From CAWJLE01 sp963843645 (GTDB taxonomy: Bacteria; Chloroflexota; Anaerolineae; DAOTYC01), in NCBI GenBank assembly GCA_963843645.1, contig CAWJLE010000005.1, positions 62,001-126,000 of the forward strand: a stretch of 64,000 nucleotides of DNA. The letters run 5' to 3'. Position 1 is the stretch's first letter. The number at the start of each line of letters is the position of its first letter. A program made the position numbers and the translations under genes. This document shows, in pieces, positions 1 to 8,297 of this stretch. Under the pieces are notes generated by a model. The model saw only the letters and a program-made list of their open reading frames with translations. It was not told the DNA's origin and ran no database searches.

Positions 1-2
1 AC

Positions 3-125
3 AAATTCCGCCAGGAGCACTGCTGCTGCCCGACGGACAAGGACGTAGCAGAATTCTGGGCGTCACAGACCTACTTCGAGCAGACTGGTGAGACGCCGTT
101 TTCCGGGGGCTTTTGCTGGCAGTAG
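3..125 (+). CDS. 3' end of an unknown Cys-rich protein (partial)
   Basis: One frame is open from the window edge to a TAG stop and gives 40 C-terminal residues containing the stretch HCCCPTD and ending GGFCWQ. About three quarters of its codons end in G or C, as in the real genes here, while the competing frame is near half. A strong hairpin follows 33 bases after the stop, as expected for a gene end. The family is not recognised and the start lies outside the window. Reading frame is inferred from codon bias only. Confidence 0.5.
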   Translation, partial: KFRQEHCCCPTDKDVAEFWASQTYFEQTGETPFSGGFCWQ

Positions 126-158
126 CTTCCGCAGAACGATGGAATGATTGTCCCAAAG

Positions 159-188
159 AATCGGCCAGGGTATCGACCCTGGCCGATT
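159..188. terminator. Bidirectional hairpin terminator between convergent genes
   Basis: Perfect 12-bp arms (AATCGGCCAGGG and its complement) enclose a 6-base loop. It sits between the partial plus-strand gene ending at 125 and the minus-strand membrane protein ending at 203. No strong T-tract is visible. Confidence 0.7.
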
Positions 189-202
189 GGGTTGCCAGTG
201 GG

Positions 203-1684
203 CTACGAAGCCAGGAGAAGCGGCAGAAGAATGCCCATGATGAGGATGAATGCCCAGAGCGCGGGTGTCGGCGTGTCGTGCGTGCGCTGGAAGTGGATGC
301 CTCGTCTTCGGACGGTAGACTGCAGGCTGATGTCGTGGCGGCGCGCCTGGTATTGGTAGATGAGCGCGGTCGCGGCCCCGTAGAACAACTGCCCGATCAG
401 CCAGGGGTAGACGGACAGCGCAGGATTCAGCGTCCAGAGCGGGCCGGTGCCGAGCCACGCGGGCATAATCGTCAGACGTCCCAGGAGCCACAACACCAGG
501 CCGTAGACCAGACCCCAGATCAGTGCAGTCCCGTACGTGTAGGTCGCGCGCCGGAACAGGACACCGTAGATGGCTCCCAACACAGCACTGACGACGATCA
601 GCACAATGAAGCCGATGACCAATGACGAACTGCCCACGAGCCGGGCGATCTCCGGCAGTGCGTTCTGTCCGGTCATGACGATGGCGAAAACGATGCCGCC
701 CAGGGCGCCGGCCCAAAGGCCCATGCCAACCGCACGCACGCCCCGCGCGCCCGCGCCTTCCGCCTCTCGCTCGGAAGGATGCGCCTCGCCGAAGAACACT
801 TCCCCGAGCCGATCCACGATCGTGTAGAGGACGCCCAGGAGGATACCGTAGCTCAAGTTGGCCGCCAGCGAAGAGAACGCACTCTGGCTGTCAGGCAGGG
901 ACCACCAGAGTCCCTGGCCCAGCAACAGCGGCAAGAGGGTCAGCCCGCCGACCATCCACCAGAGCAGCCCGTAAGTCATGCCCCAGGCAATGCTGTAACC
1001 AACGCTGCGGATGTTCCGCCGAAACAACAGGCCGTAGATCGCACCGATGGCGAAGCTGCCTGCCAGGAACACCAGGCGTCCCACGCCTTCCGATTGAGAG
1101 TGGACGAGCGCGGCGAAGGCATTCAGCTGCCCGGTCTGGATGACCCAGGCACTGAAGACCAAACCGCTCGCCAGGCCGGCCAGCCCACCGATGATGATGC
1201 CTCGCCACAGGTACTGGGCCACATCGCTGTCCTGCTCGCCCTCGCGTCGCAGCCAACCCCACGCCCGTTGCACCAGCCAGTAACCCACTCCCAGCACGAC
1301 ACCGTAGCCGATCTCGTATCCCACCAACAGCGGGAACGCTTCGCGCGCGGTCGCGATGGTCCAGCCGGGATGTGTCCCCGCCAGGGCAGGGATCAGGGTC
1401 AGCGGGCCAACGATCCACCAGAGCAGCGCGTAGGCCATGCCCCAGGCCAGGCTGTAGCCCGCGCTAGTCAGCAGTCGCTGAAAGCATATCGCAAACACTA
1501 CACCCAGAATAGCGCTGAAGACGAGTTGCAGCCCGAGCGCGGCTACCGTCGAAGGGGAACCCATCAGGCGATCGAGCATGGGCAAGAGGGTCTGCCCTGC
1601 GCCGAAAAGCAGCGCCAGACCGCCCAGCAAGCCGGCGATCAGGCCTGACAGCAACGACTGCTGCACATTCAATCGTTCGTTCAT
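203..1684 (-). CDS. Polytopic membrane protein with three repeated units
   Basis: A 493-residue integral membrane protein made of three homologous blocks of about 150-160 residues. Each block holds roughly four hydrophobic helices and a recurring signature like LLWWxVGxLTLxPxLLG, followed by a helix and a GxxLGVxY segment. The blocks start near residues 5, 175 and 335, with charged linkers between them. The start ATG overlaps the stop of the upstream NADH dehydrogenase gene (ATGA) and has GAGGAG upstream, so the two are translationally coupled. The same block forms the N-terminus of that dehydrogenase. Function is unknown; a membrane partner of the dehydrogenase is an inference from the coupling and shared domain. 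Confidence 0.75.
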   Translation of the reverse strand: MNERLNVQQSLLSGLIAGLLGGLALLFGAGQTLLPMLDRLMGSPSTVAALGLQLVFSAILGVVFAICFQRLLTSAGYSLAWGMAYALLWWIVGPLTLIPALAGTHPGWTIATAREAFPLLVGYEIGYGVVLGVGYWLVQRAWGWLRREGEQDSDVAQYLWRGIIIGGLAGLASGLVFSAWVIQTGQLNAFAALVHSQSEGVGRLVFLAGSFAIGAIYGLLFRRNIRSVGYSIAWGMTYGLLWWMVGGLTLLPLLLGQGLWWSLPDSQSAFSSLAANLSYGILLGVLYTIVDRLGEVFFGEAHPSEREAEGAGARGVRAVGMGLWAGALGGIVFAIVMTGQNALPEIARLVGSSSLVIGFIVLIVVSAVLGAIYGVLFRRATYTYGTALIWGLVYGLVLWLLGRLTIMPAWLGTGPLWTLNPALSVYPWLIGQLFYGAATALIYQYQARRHDISLQSTVRRRGIHFQRTHDTPTPALWAFILIMGILLPLLLAS

Positions 1685-3540
1685 GGTGTGGGCTCCTCGA
1701 CTTTCTCACGTTCCGGCTCGGGCTCGGCTTCAGGTTCACGTCGCTCACTCGGCGGCGATGCTGGCTTCTGGGCCGGTCGCTGCCCCGATGCCTGGCGCGG
1801 ACCAGGCCGGTGCACGGTAATAGTCTCGCTGATTTCGCGCGGGAAGAAGACATCGACCGTCCAATCGAGCGCGACGCGCAACCGGTGCCCCAACGTCGGC
1901 AGACGGTACAGATAGACGAAGCGCCACATTACCCACGCCAGCATGCCCGAAAACATGAGGCCCATCACCTGCGCGGCGGCTACGTGGTGGCCGAGCAAGC
2001 AGAGCGAACCCAGCGAGCCGTAGCGGAATGGTTTGAGCGACCGGCCCTTGATCGCGTGGTGGATATTGTGCGCCAGGACCGGCGCTTCCACCAGGGCATG
2101 CTGAGCCGTGGCGGGGGCGGGCTTGCCGGTCTTGAGATCCGGCACGGACGCGCAGTCGCCGATGGCCCACACGTGCTGCTGGTCCCGAACCGCGAAGTTT
2201 TCGTCGGTCTCCAATGCGCCGTGCTGGGTTACGTGCGCGCCCTGCTCGGCCAGCGTTCGCATCAGGGGGTGCGGCGTGACTCCGGCCGTCCAGACCAGGG
2301 TATCGGTGCGGATGGTCTCGCCATTGCTGAGGGTCACGCTCCCTTTGTCAGCGCTTGCCACGCGCACGCCCAACTTGAAGGACACTCCTCGCTCCTGGAG
2401 CTTCTTCAACGCGTAGGCGGCCAGTGAGTCTTTCAGCTCCGGCAAGATACGGTCTTTGGAATGGACGAGGATCATCGAAACGTCCTCGGGCGGAATGTTC
2501 GGGTAGTAGACAAGCGAACCGCGGACGAAGTCGTTCAAGCTGCCGATCAACTCGGCGCCCGAAAAGCCACCGCCGGCGACCACAAAGGTCAGCGCGCGTT
2601 TCCGCCGCTCGTCGTCCGGCTCATCATCGGCGTGTTCCAGCACGTCGATGACGTGATTCCGCAGGACCATGCCGGCTTCCAGCGATTTGAAGGTAAACGA
2701 GTTCTCCTCGACACCCGGCAGGTCGTGAAAGTTGGGGACCGCTCCCATAGCCAGCACCAGGTGATCGTAAGGAATGTCCGGCACCGGGTCATCGGCTGTG
2801 GGGGCCATATGCACGAGCCGCTGCGCCAGGTCCACGGACCGGACCTCCCCTCGGACCACGCGGGTCCGCCGGAAGAATGCGCGCAGCGCTGGGGCAATGT
2901 GCCGGGGCTCGACGTCGCTGCCTGTTACCTCGACCAGCATCGGCGTGAACAGCAGGTAGTTGATGTCGCTCACCAGCGTGATCTGCACACTCGAGTCGCG
3001 GCCGAACAGACGCTCGAGTCGCCGTGAAGTGGTCACCCCGGAGAAGCCCCCGCCCAACACGACGATACGCTGTTTGAACTCGGCCGGCTGCGCCTCAGGC
3101 ACAGGGCCTAGCCAACGGACCCACAGCTCGGACAAAACGTGGTAGCCCAGCCCCACGATTCCGCCCTGATACAGATAGCCGAGCAGACTTGGAAACAGGG
3201 TGGCAGCACCCGCCGTCGACCAGCGTGGTGACTGCCCGGCAATTACCGGCGCCAGCGTCATGGGGATGATCAGCCACCACAGCACGCCGACAGCCAGTCC
3301 GCTCATGAGGCTCTCGCCCTCGCCGCCCGGCGCCGGCTCAAAGAGCAGGGCGTAGGTGATGCCCATTGCGACAGCGAGTACCAAGTTGAGGATCCAACCG
3401 GCGGTCGATGACGTAACGATTCCCGCCGACTGCGCAGCGAAACCGCTGCCGAGTGCAATCAGCAAACCGCCGTTCACCGCGCCCGCAATCAGTCCGATGA
3501 TGGCGCCGGCAGCAACGTGTCGGTAAAAGCCTATGCTCAT
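1681..3540 (-). CDS. Type II NADH dehydrogenase-like flavoprotein with N-terminal membrane domain
   Basis: About 619 residues. Residues 1-150 form a multi-helix membrane domain like the repeat in the next gene. Residues from about 160 on form a pyridine-nucleotide-disulphide oxidoreductase of the NDH-2 type: a FAD-binding VVLGGGFSG motif, an NAD-binding FVVAGGGFSGAE motif, and VWAIGDCAS near the C-terminal FAD contact. A Pro/Glu-rich tail ends the protein. NDH-2 enzymes pass electrons from NADH to membrane quinone without pumping protons. The start at 3540 is chosen because GGGAGGAG lies just upstream; a longer reading frame to 3606 has no such site. An extra N-terminal membrane domain is unusual, since typical NDH-2 proteins are near 400-450 residues. 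Confidence 0.85.
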   Translation of the reverse strand: MSIGFYRHVAAGAIIGLIAGAVNGGLLIALGSGFAAQSAGIVTSSTAGWILNLVLAVAMGITYALLFEPAPGGEGESLMSGLAVGVLWWLIIPMTLAPVIAGQSPRWSTAGAATLFPSLLGYLYQGGIVGLGYHVLSELWVRWLGPVPEAQPAEFKQRIVVLGGGFSGVTTSRRLERLFGRDSSVQITLVSDINYLLFTPMLVEVTGSDVEPRHIAPALRAFFRRTRVVRGEVRSVDLAQRLVHMAPTADDPVPDIPYDHLVLAMGAVPNFHDLPGVEENSFTFKSLEAGMVLRNHVIDVLEHADDEPDDERRKRALTFVVAGGGFSGAELIGSLNDFVRGSLVYYPNIPPEDVSMILVHSKDRILPELKDSLAAYALKKLQERGVSFKLGVRVASADKGSVTLSNGETIRTDTLVWTAGVTPHPLMRTLAEQGAHVTQHGALETDENFAVRDQQHVWAIGDCASVPDLKTGKPAPATAQHALVEAPVLAHNIHHAIKGRSLKPFRYGSLGSLCLLGHHVAAAQVMGLMFSGMLAWVMWRFVYLYRLPTLGHRLRVALDWTVDVFFPREISETITVHRPGPRQASGQRPAQKPASPPSERREPEAEPEPEREKVEEPTP

Positions 3541-3640
3541 AATCTCCTCCCTTCGATCAGCAAAAACAAAGCTTGGTGGGACCAGCCCACCAAACAAGAT
3601 ACGCATATCTGATTGCGAAAGGATTCACGCCGGGAGCAAT

Positions 3641-3940
3641 CCGTGAGATTTCCGGGGATTTCAGACTTCCGAAGTTTCCAAAACTTCGGAAGTCTGAAGG
3701 TGCGACCGCCGGGCCATATCGAGACTTCCGAAGTTTTTCGTAACTTCGGAAGTCTGAACGTGGAGCCGCCGGGCTGTCTCGAGATTTCCGAAGTCTTGGA
3801 GACTTCGGAAATCTGAAGGTGCAGCTGCCGTGCCATATCGAGACTTCTGAAGTTTTTAGATACTTCGGAAGTCTGAAGGTGCAGCTGCCGGGCCATATCG
3901 AGATTTCCGAAGTTTCCAAAACTTCGGAAATCTAAACGCG
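3641..3940. repeat. Array of five 60-bp palindromic repeats
   Basis: Five copies of a roughly 37-bp near-perfect palindrome (core ACTTCCGAAGT...ACTTCGGAAGT) start near 3661, 3721, 3781, 3840 and 3900. The period is almost exactly 60 bp. The intervening 23-25 bp are also conserved (GTGCAGCTGCCGGGCCATATC type), so this is a tandem repeat rather than a CRISPR. Each unit can form a hairpin. It lies between the promoter side of the NDH-2 operon and the 3' end of proA. Related single hairpins occur at 38196, 42749 and 52261. Confidence 0.9.
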
Positions 3941-3948
3941 CGCGTCGG

Positions 3949-5220
3949 TCAGGGGCGAACCTGGCCGTCGCCGAGGATAACCCACTTGTACGTGGTCAGC
4001 TCGCGCAAGCCCATGGGCCCGCGCGCGTGGAGCCGCTGCGTGCTGACCGCCACCTCGGCGCCCAGGCCGAACTGAGCGCCATCCGTAAAGCGGGTGCTGG
4101 CGTTCACGTAGACCGCCGCGGAGTCGACCTGGTCCACAAACCGCATGGCGTGGGAATAGTCCTCGGTGACGATCGCGTCGGAGTGATGCGTGCCGTGCTG
4201 CTCGATGTGGGTAATTGCCTCTTCGAGGCTGTCCACCACCTTTATCGCCAACACCAGCGACAAGAACTCGGTGTCGAAGTCATCGGGGCCTGCAGGGGTC
4301 ACCTGCGGTCGGTCGCGCAGGACAGCGTAGGAGCGGGGATCGCAGCGCAGCGCCACCTTCGCCCGAGCCAGGTCCGCGGCAATCTGCGGCAGCAGGTCCG
4401 CGGCTACCGCCTGGTTGATCAGCAGCACGTCCAGTGCGTTGCACACCGTGGGGCGCTGCACCTTGGCGTTGAAGATGATGGGTACGACCTTCGCCGGGTC
4501 GGCGCCCTCATCCACGTACGCATGGCAGATGCCGATTCCGCCGGTGATGACTGGGATCGTGGCATTCTCCAGGGCGAAGCGATGCAGGCCCGCGCCGCCG
4601 CGCGGAATGATCATATCGATGTACTGGCCGGCCGTCAACATGTCCTTGACCAGCGCGTGGTCGGCCGATCGGACGAGCTGGACCGCTTCGGCGGGGACGC
4701 CGGCCTTCTCGCAGCCGACCGCGACGGCTTCGGCGAGCGCGGCGTTGGAGTGAGCCGCTTCTTTCCCGCCACGCAAGATCGTGGCATTGCCCGACTTCAG
4801 ACAAAGGGCCGCGATATCGGTCGTGACGTTGGGCCTGGATTCGTAGATGACCCCGATCACCCCAATCGGCACGCGACGCTTGCTGAGGCGCAGGCCGTTG
4901 GGCAGCGTCCGGGCTTCGATGGCCTCGCCCACGGGATCGGGCAATGCGGCAACGGAACGCACGTCCGCGGCCATGCTCTCCAGGCGTCCGGGGTTCAGCT
5001 GCAACCGCTCCAACAGGGGCTCGCTCAGCCCGGCCGCACGGCCAGCTTCCAAGTCGAGAACGTTCGCGGCCAGTATCCCGGCCTGGCGCTCCAGCAAAGC
5101 GGCCGCGATCGCCATCAAAGCCGCATCTTTGGCGTCCGTGTCCAGCGTTTTCAGCTGACGGCTGACCTGCCGGGCGCGTTGGCCCAGGGCGGTCAACTCC
5201 GAAACCTGTGTGACGTCCAT
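3949..5220 (-). CDS. proA: Gamma-glutamyl phosphate reductase
   Basis: A 423-residue full-length ProA, which reduces L-glutamate 5-phosphate with NADPH to glutamate 5-semialdehyde in proline synthesis. It has the aldehyde-dehydrogenase fold with family stretches such as VIGVIYESRPNVT, the RGGKEAAHSN segment, and the PTVCNALD segment holding the catalytic cysteine. It follows proB by 18 bases on the same strand and is surely co-transcribed with it. The 3' end abuts the palindromic repeat array. No frameshift is seen. Confidence 0.97.
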   Translation of the reverse strand: MDVTQVSELTALGQRARQVSRQLKTLDTDAKDAALMAIAAALLERQAGILAANVLDLEAGRAAGLSEPLLERLQLNPGRLESMAADVRSVAALPDPVGEAIEARTLPNGLRLSKRRVPIGVIGVIYESRPNVTTDIAALCLKSGNATILRGGKEAAHSNAALAEAVAVGCEKAGVPAEAVQLVRSADHALVKDMLTAGQYIDMIIPRGGAGLHRFALENATIPVITGGIGICHAYVDEGADPAKVVPIIFNAKVQRPTVCNALDVLLINQAVAADLLPQIAADLARAKVALRCDPRSYAVLRDRPQVTPAGPDDFDTEFLSLVLAIKVVDSLEEAITHIEQHGTHHSDAIVTEDYSHAMRFVDQVDSAAVYVNASTRFTDGAQFGLGAEVAVSTQRLHARGPMGLRELTTYKWVILGDGQVRP

Positions 5221-5238
5221 GGGGAATTCCTTTCTAGC

Positions 5239-6337
5239 TCACGGCTGTACCAGAACCAGATCGTCGCGATGTATGACGGTGGGGCCGTACTCGTAACCCA
5301 GGATTCCGGCGATCTCCTCCGACCGATGACCCCGGATGGCTGTGAGATCGCTCGTGTTGTAGTGGACGATGCCGTGCCCGATCTCGGCGCCGTCGGGGCC
5401 GACCACGCGCACGGTCTCGCCGCGCTCAAACGTGCCGCTCACGCCCTTCACACCGACCGCCAGCAAGCTCTTGCCCTGCTGAATCAGTGCACGCGCCGCA
5501 CCGGCGTCGACGACGATCTCGCCCTGAGGCGGCTCGGCCAGAATCCAGCGCTTGCGGCTTTCCATGTGCGTGACGACCGGTAGGAAGCGCGTCCCGACCG
5601 ATTCGCCCCTCACGAGGCGCAACAACACGTCCGGCTCCGACCCGGCCGCGACCACCACCTGGGTGCCGGAGCGGGTGGCCATCTCCGCGGCCTGCATCTT
5701 GGTCGCCATGCCGCCGGTGCCGAACGACGACCCGCTGCCGCCGGCTAGACGCCGCACCTGGTCGTCGATGGAGCGAACCTCGGGGATGAGCTGGGCGTCA
5801 GGGTTTTGCCGCGGGATCGGCGGTGAACAAGCCCGCCTGGTCCGTCAGGATCACCAGGAGGTCGGCGTCCACCAGATTGGCGACGCGTGCCGACAGGTTG
5901 TCGTTGTCGCCGATGCGGATCTCTTCCACCGCTACCACGTCGTTCTCGTTGATGATCGGCAGAATGCGAAGCGACAGCAGCGACAGCATCGTATTGCGCG
6001 CGTTCAGGTACCGCTCGCGGTCGATCATGTCGGCGCGGGTCAGCAGCGCCTGGGCAATCACGATCTCGTAGATGCCGAACAGCTGCTCGTAGATGGCGAT
6101 CAGGCGCACCTGGCCGACCGCGGCCAGCGTCTGCTTAAAGGGGATGTCTGGGCGTCGTGGCAGGTGCCCTACCGCTTCGCGGCCGGCGAATTGCGCCCCA
6201 GAGGTCACGAAGATGAGCTCGTGTCCGTCTTTGTGCAGCTGGCTGACCTGCCGCACGAGCTCCAGCATGGCGCGCCGGCTCAGCCGCTGCCCTCCTTGAG
6301 AAAGCGTTCCGGTTCCGACTTTGACGACGATGCGCAT
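5239..6337 (-). CDS. proB: Glutamate 5-kinase (one frameshift)
   Basis: ProB phosphorylates glutamate to glutamate 5-phosphate, the first step of proline synthesis. The N-terminal part begins MRIVVKVGTGTL and has the amino-acid-kinase core with INENDVV; the second part has GTGGMATKMQAA and a C-terminal PUA domain. The two lie in different frames: removing one C in the run near 5812 restores continuous LFTADPRQNPDAQLIPEV-like sequence. The start at 6337 is chosen over an upstream in-frame ATG at 6400 because a promoter -10 box occupies 6400-6405. A sequencing error is more likely than a pseudogene, since proA is intact. Confidence 0.9.
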
Positions 6338-6399
6338 AAACGATGTCCTCACCCCGTGATCGTACGAGGCGACAACGGAATTGCCGCCCCAGCGCGCCA

Positions 6400-6427
6400 A
6401 TTATAGCACACCCAGGGTCACGCGCAA
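6400..6427 (-). promoter_or_regulatory. Promoter of proBA
   Basis: On the minus strand a -35 TTGCGC (6422-6427) is followed after 16 bases by a perfect -10 TATAAT (6400-6405). Transcription would begin about 55 bases before the proB start at 6337. Confidence 0.6.
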
Positions 6428-6468
6428 CGCCGAGCAACGCCGAAGGTGATCCTTCAGGCCAAAATTCT

Positions 6469-6497
6469 TTGACAGGTAATGCCGGCCCCTGTATAAT
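6469..6497 (+). promoter_or_regulatory. Consensus promoter of the URO-D-like gene
   Basis: Perfect TTGACA (6469-6474) and TATAAT (6492-6497) are separated by 17 bases. The gene start follows 43 bases later, with AGGAGG at 6528-6533. Confidence 0.85.
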
Positions 6498-6540
6498 CTC
6501 GGCAGATCGCGAGAGACATGGGGGTCAGGAGGAACAACGA

Positions 6541-7795
6541 ATGAATTCGCGCGAACGGGTTATGCAGTCGTTGAACTTCGTCCAGCCGGACCGCGTTCCG
6601 GTCGATCTGAGCGGCCATCGCTCCAGCGGCATCATGGCCATCGCCTACGCCAGGCTGCGCGACTACCTGGGCCTGCCCAAGCGCCCACCCAAAGTCTACG
6701 ATATCCCGCAGCAGCTCGCTGTGGTGGATGAGGACGTACTGGATCGCTTCCACGTCGACGTGGTCGAGATGGGGCGGGGTTTTGACCTGGACGACGCCGA
6801 CTGGCACCCCTGGGTGTTGCCCAACGGTCTGGAATGCCTGATTCCGAAGTGGGTCAATCCGACGCGCGAGAACGGCCACTGGTACATCCGTTCCGCTGAC
6901 GGAACCCCGATCGCCGTCCAGAAGAGGGGCGTGCTGTACTTCGAGCAGATTCACTGGCCGGCTAAGGACGATCCCCGGCAAGCGCTGGATCATCTCGAGG
7001 AGAGCCTGGAGAAATCGATGTGGACCACAGGCGCGATGGCGTCGCCGCCGGGTCCGGTGCCGCAGACCCCCGAGGGTGCGCGCTTCCTGGCTGAAGGCGC
7101 ACGCAAGCTCCGCGAGAAGACCTCGCGTGCCATCGTCGGCCTCTTCGGCGGCAATCTCTTCGAGATGGGCCAGTTCCTGTTCGGCATGGAGAACTTCTAC
7201 GTCCTGCTGGGCAGTGACAAGGCTTTGGCCGGGCGCTTCCTGGACACGCTGGTGGCGTTCCACCTGAAAAGCATGGAGTTCTGGCTCAACGCAGTAGGCC
7301 CGTACATCGACATCATCCAGTTCGGCGACGACTACGGCATGCAGACCGGTCCGCAGATTTCCCCCCGGATGTTCCGTGAGCTGTTCAAGCCGCGACATGA
7401 GATTCTCTGGCGCCGACCGAAGGAGATGTTTCCGTCGCTCAAGATGCTGCTGCACAGCTGCGGCGCGATCAGCGAGTTGCTCAACGACATGATCGAGATC
7501 GGTTTGGACAGCACCAATCCGGTCCAGACGACCGCGGCGAACATGGACCCGGAGTACCTGAAGCGGGAATTCGGCGCGCCGGCTGACGCTGTGGGGCGGC
7601 GGCTGCGACACGCAGCAGGTCCTCCGGGCCGGCACGCCCGCCGAGATCCGCGAGCACGTGCTGCGCAACCTCGAGATCCTGGCTCCCGGCGGCGGTTTCG
7701 TCTTCCAGCAGGTCCACAACATCATGGCCGACGTCCCGCCCGAAAGCGTCGTCGCCATGTTCGACGCCGTCGCCGAGTGGAACGGCGTGAAATAG
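6541..7795 (+). CDS. Uroporphyrinogen decarboxylase-like protein (one frameshift)
   Basis: About 417 residues of the URO-D/methyltransferase superfamily (PF01208), which contains haem URO-D and the corrinoid-dependent methyltransferases of the MtaA/CmuA type. Family stretches seen are MNSRERVMQSLNF at the start, the FGDDYGMQTGP segment, KMLLHSCGAI, and GGGFVFQQVHNI near the end. The frame changes near 7580, after the EYLKREFGA stretch; downstream the other frame reads WGGGCDTQQVLR and ends NGVK. The Cys in GGGC-type and HSCG motifs fits the methyltransferase-like branch better than true HemE. Substrate unknown. It starts after a consensus promoter and AGGAGG, and ends at a long hairpin. Confidence 0.85.
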
Positions 7796-7822
7796 CGCGC
7801 CGGAACACTGATTTGCCGTTCA

Positions 7823-7885
7823 GCCGCCAATAACGAGCGAGGCTCCGGGCGTATCATACCCGGGGCCTCGCTCGTTATTGGCGGC
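7823..7885. terminator. Very long bidirectional hairpin terminator
   Basis: Two 27-base arms (7823-7849 and 7859-7885) match at 26 positions and give one G-T type mismatch around a 9-base loop. It lies exactly between the 3' ends of the convergent URO-D-like gene and the rhaM gene. Confidence 0.85.
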
Positions 7886-7892
7886 TTCCCCA

Positions 7893-8228
7893 CTACTTCT
7901 CCAGCGCGTAGACTTCCTTCATCGGGACCCACTTCGAGCCAACGGGAGCGCCGGGAACAGTCTCCTGGAATTGGGCCATCATCTGGTCCCATTCGCGCGC
8001 TCTCGGGTTCTCCATGTAGCGCGGCATATCGCGATCCACGTCGAAGTCGTCCGTCGTCTCCATGAACATGAACAGCTGCCGGCCAAACCGGTAGATGAAC
8101 ATGCGCTGGATACCTACACTCAACAGCCCGGCGTTCGTTTCCGGCCACGCGTTGGCGTGGTACTGCTCGTACCGCCGGATGACCTCGGGATCGTCCCTCA
8201 ACATCACGGTCTGCGCGAAACGCTTCAT
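7893..8228 (-). CDS. rhaM: L-rhamnose mutarotase
   Basis: A 111-residue protein of the RhaM/RhaU family (formerly DUF718), which interconverts alpha and beta anomers of L-rhamnose. Typical features are the N-terminal MKRFAQTVMLRDDPE strand, the conserved YxxYHANxWPE segment with its histidine, and a C-terminal W-x-P-M-K-E-V-Y segment. It is the last gene of a minus-strand transport operon, 69 bases after the ATPase. This association supports rhamnose, or a close deoxysugar, as the transported sugar, similar to the rhizobial rhaSTPQU layout (family knowledge). No rhamnose isomerase or kinase is in this window. Confidence 0.9.
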   Translation of the reverse strand: MKRFAQTVMLRDDPEVIRRYEQYHANAWPETNAGLLSVGIQRMFIYRFGRQLFMFMETTDDFDVDRDMPRYMENPRAREWDQMMAQFQETVPGAPVGSKWVPMKEVYALEK

Positions 8229-8297
8229 TGTGTTCCATCCCCTGTCAAAGCCGGGCCGATGGCCCTTGGTTGTGTCATGTCTGCCCTGCTAAGGCAG

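Noticed and set aside
779..1648. Plus-strand open frame of 289 residues, rich in Gln, Arg and His
   Set aside because: It is the reverse complement shadow of the repeated membrane protein at 203-1684.
3661..3936. Possible CRISPR array
   Set aside because: The repeats are long palindromes and the sequences between them are themselves conserved at a 60-base period, with no cas genes nearby. It is a tandem repeat array.
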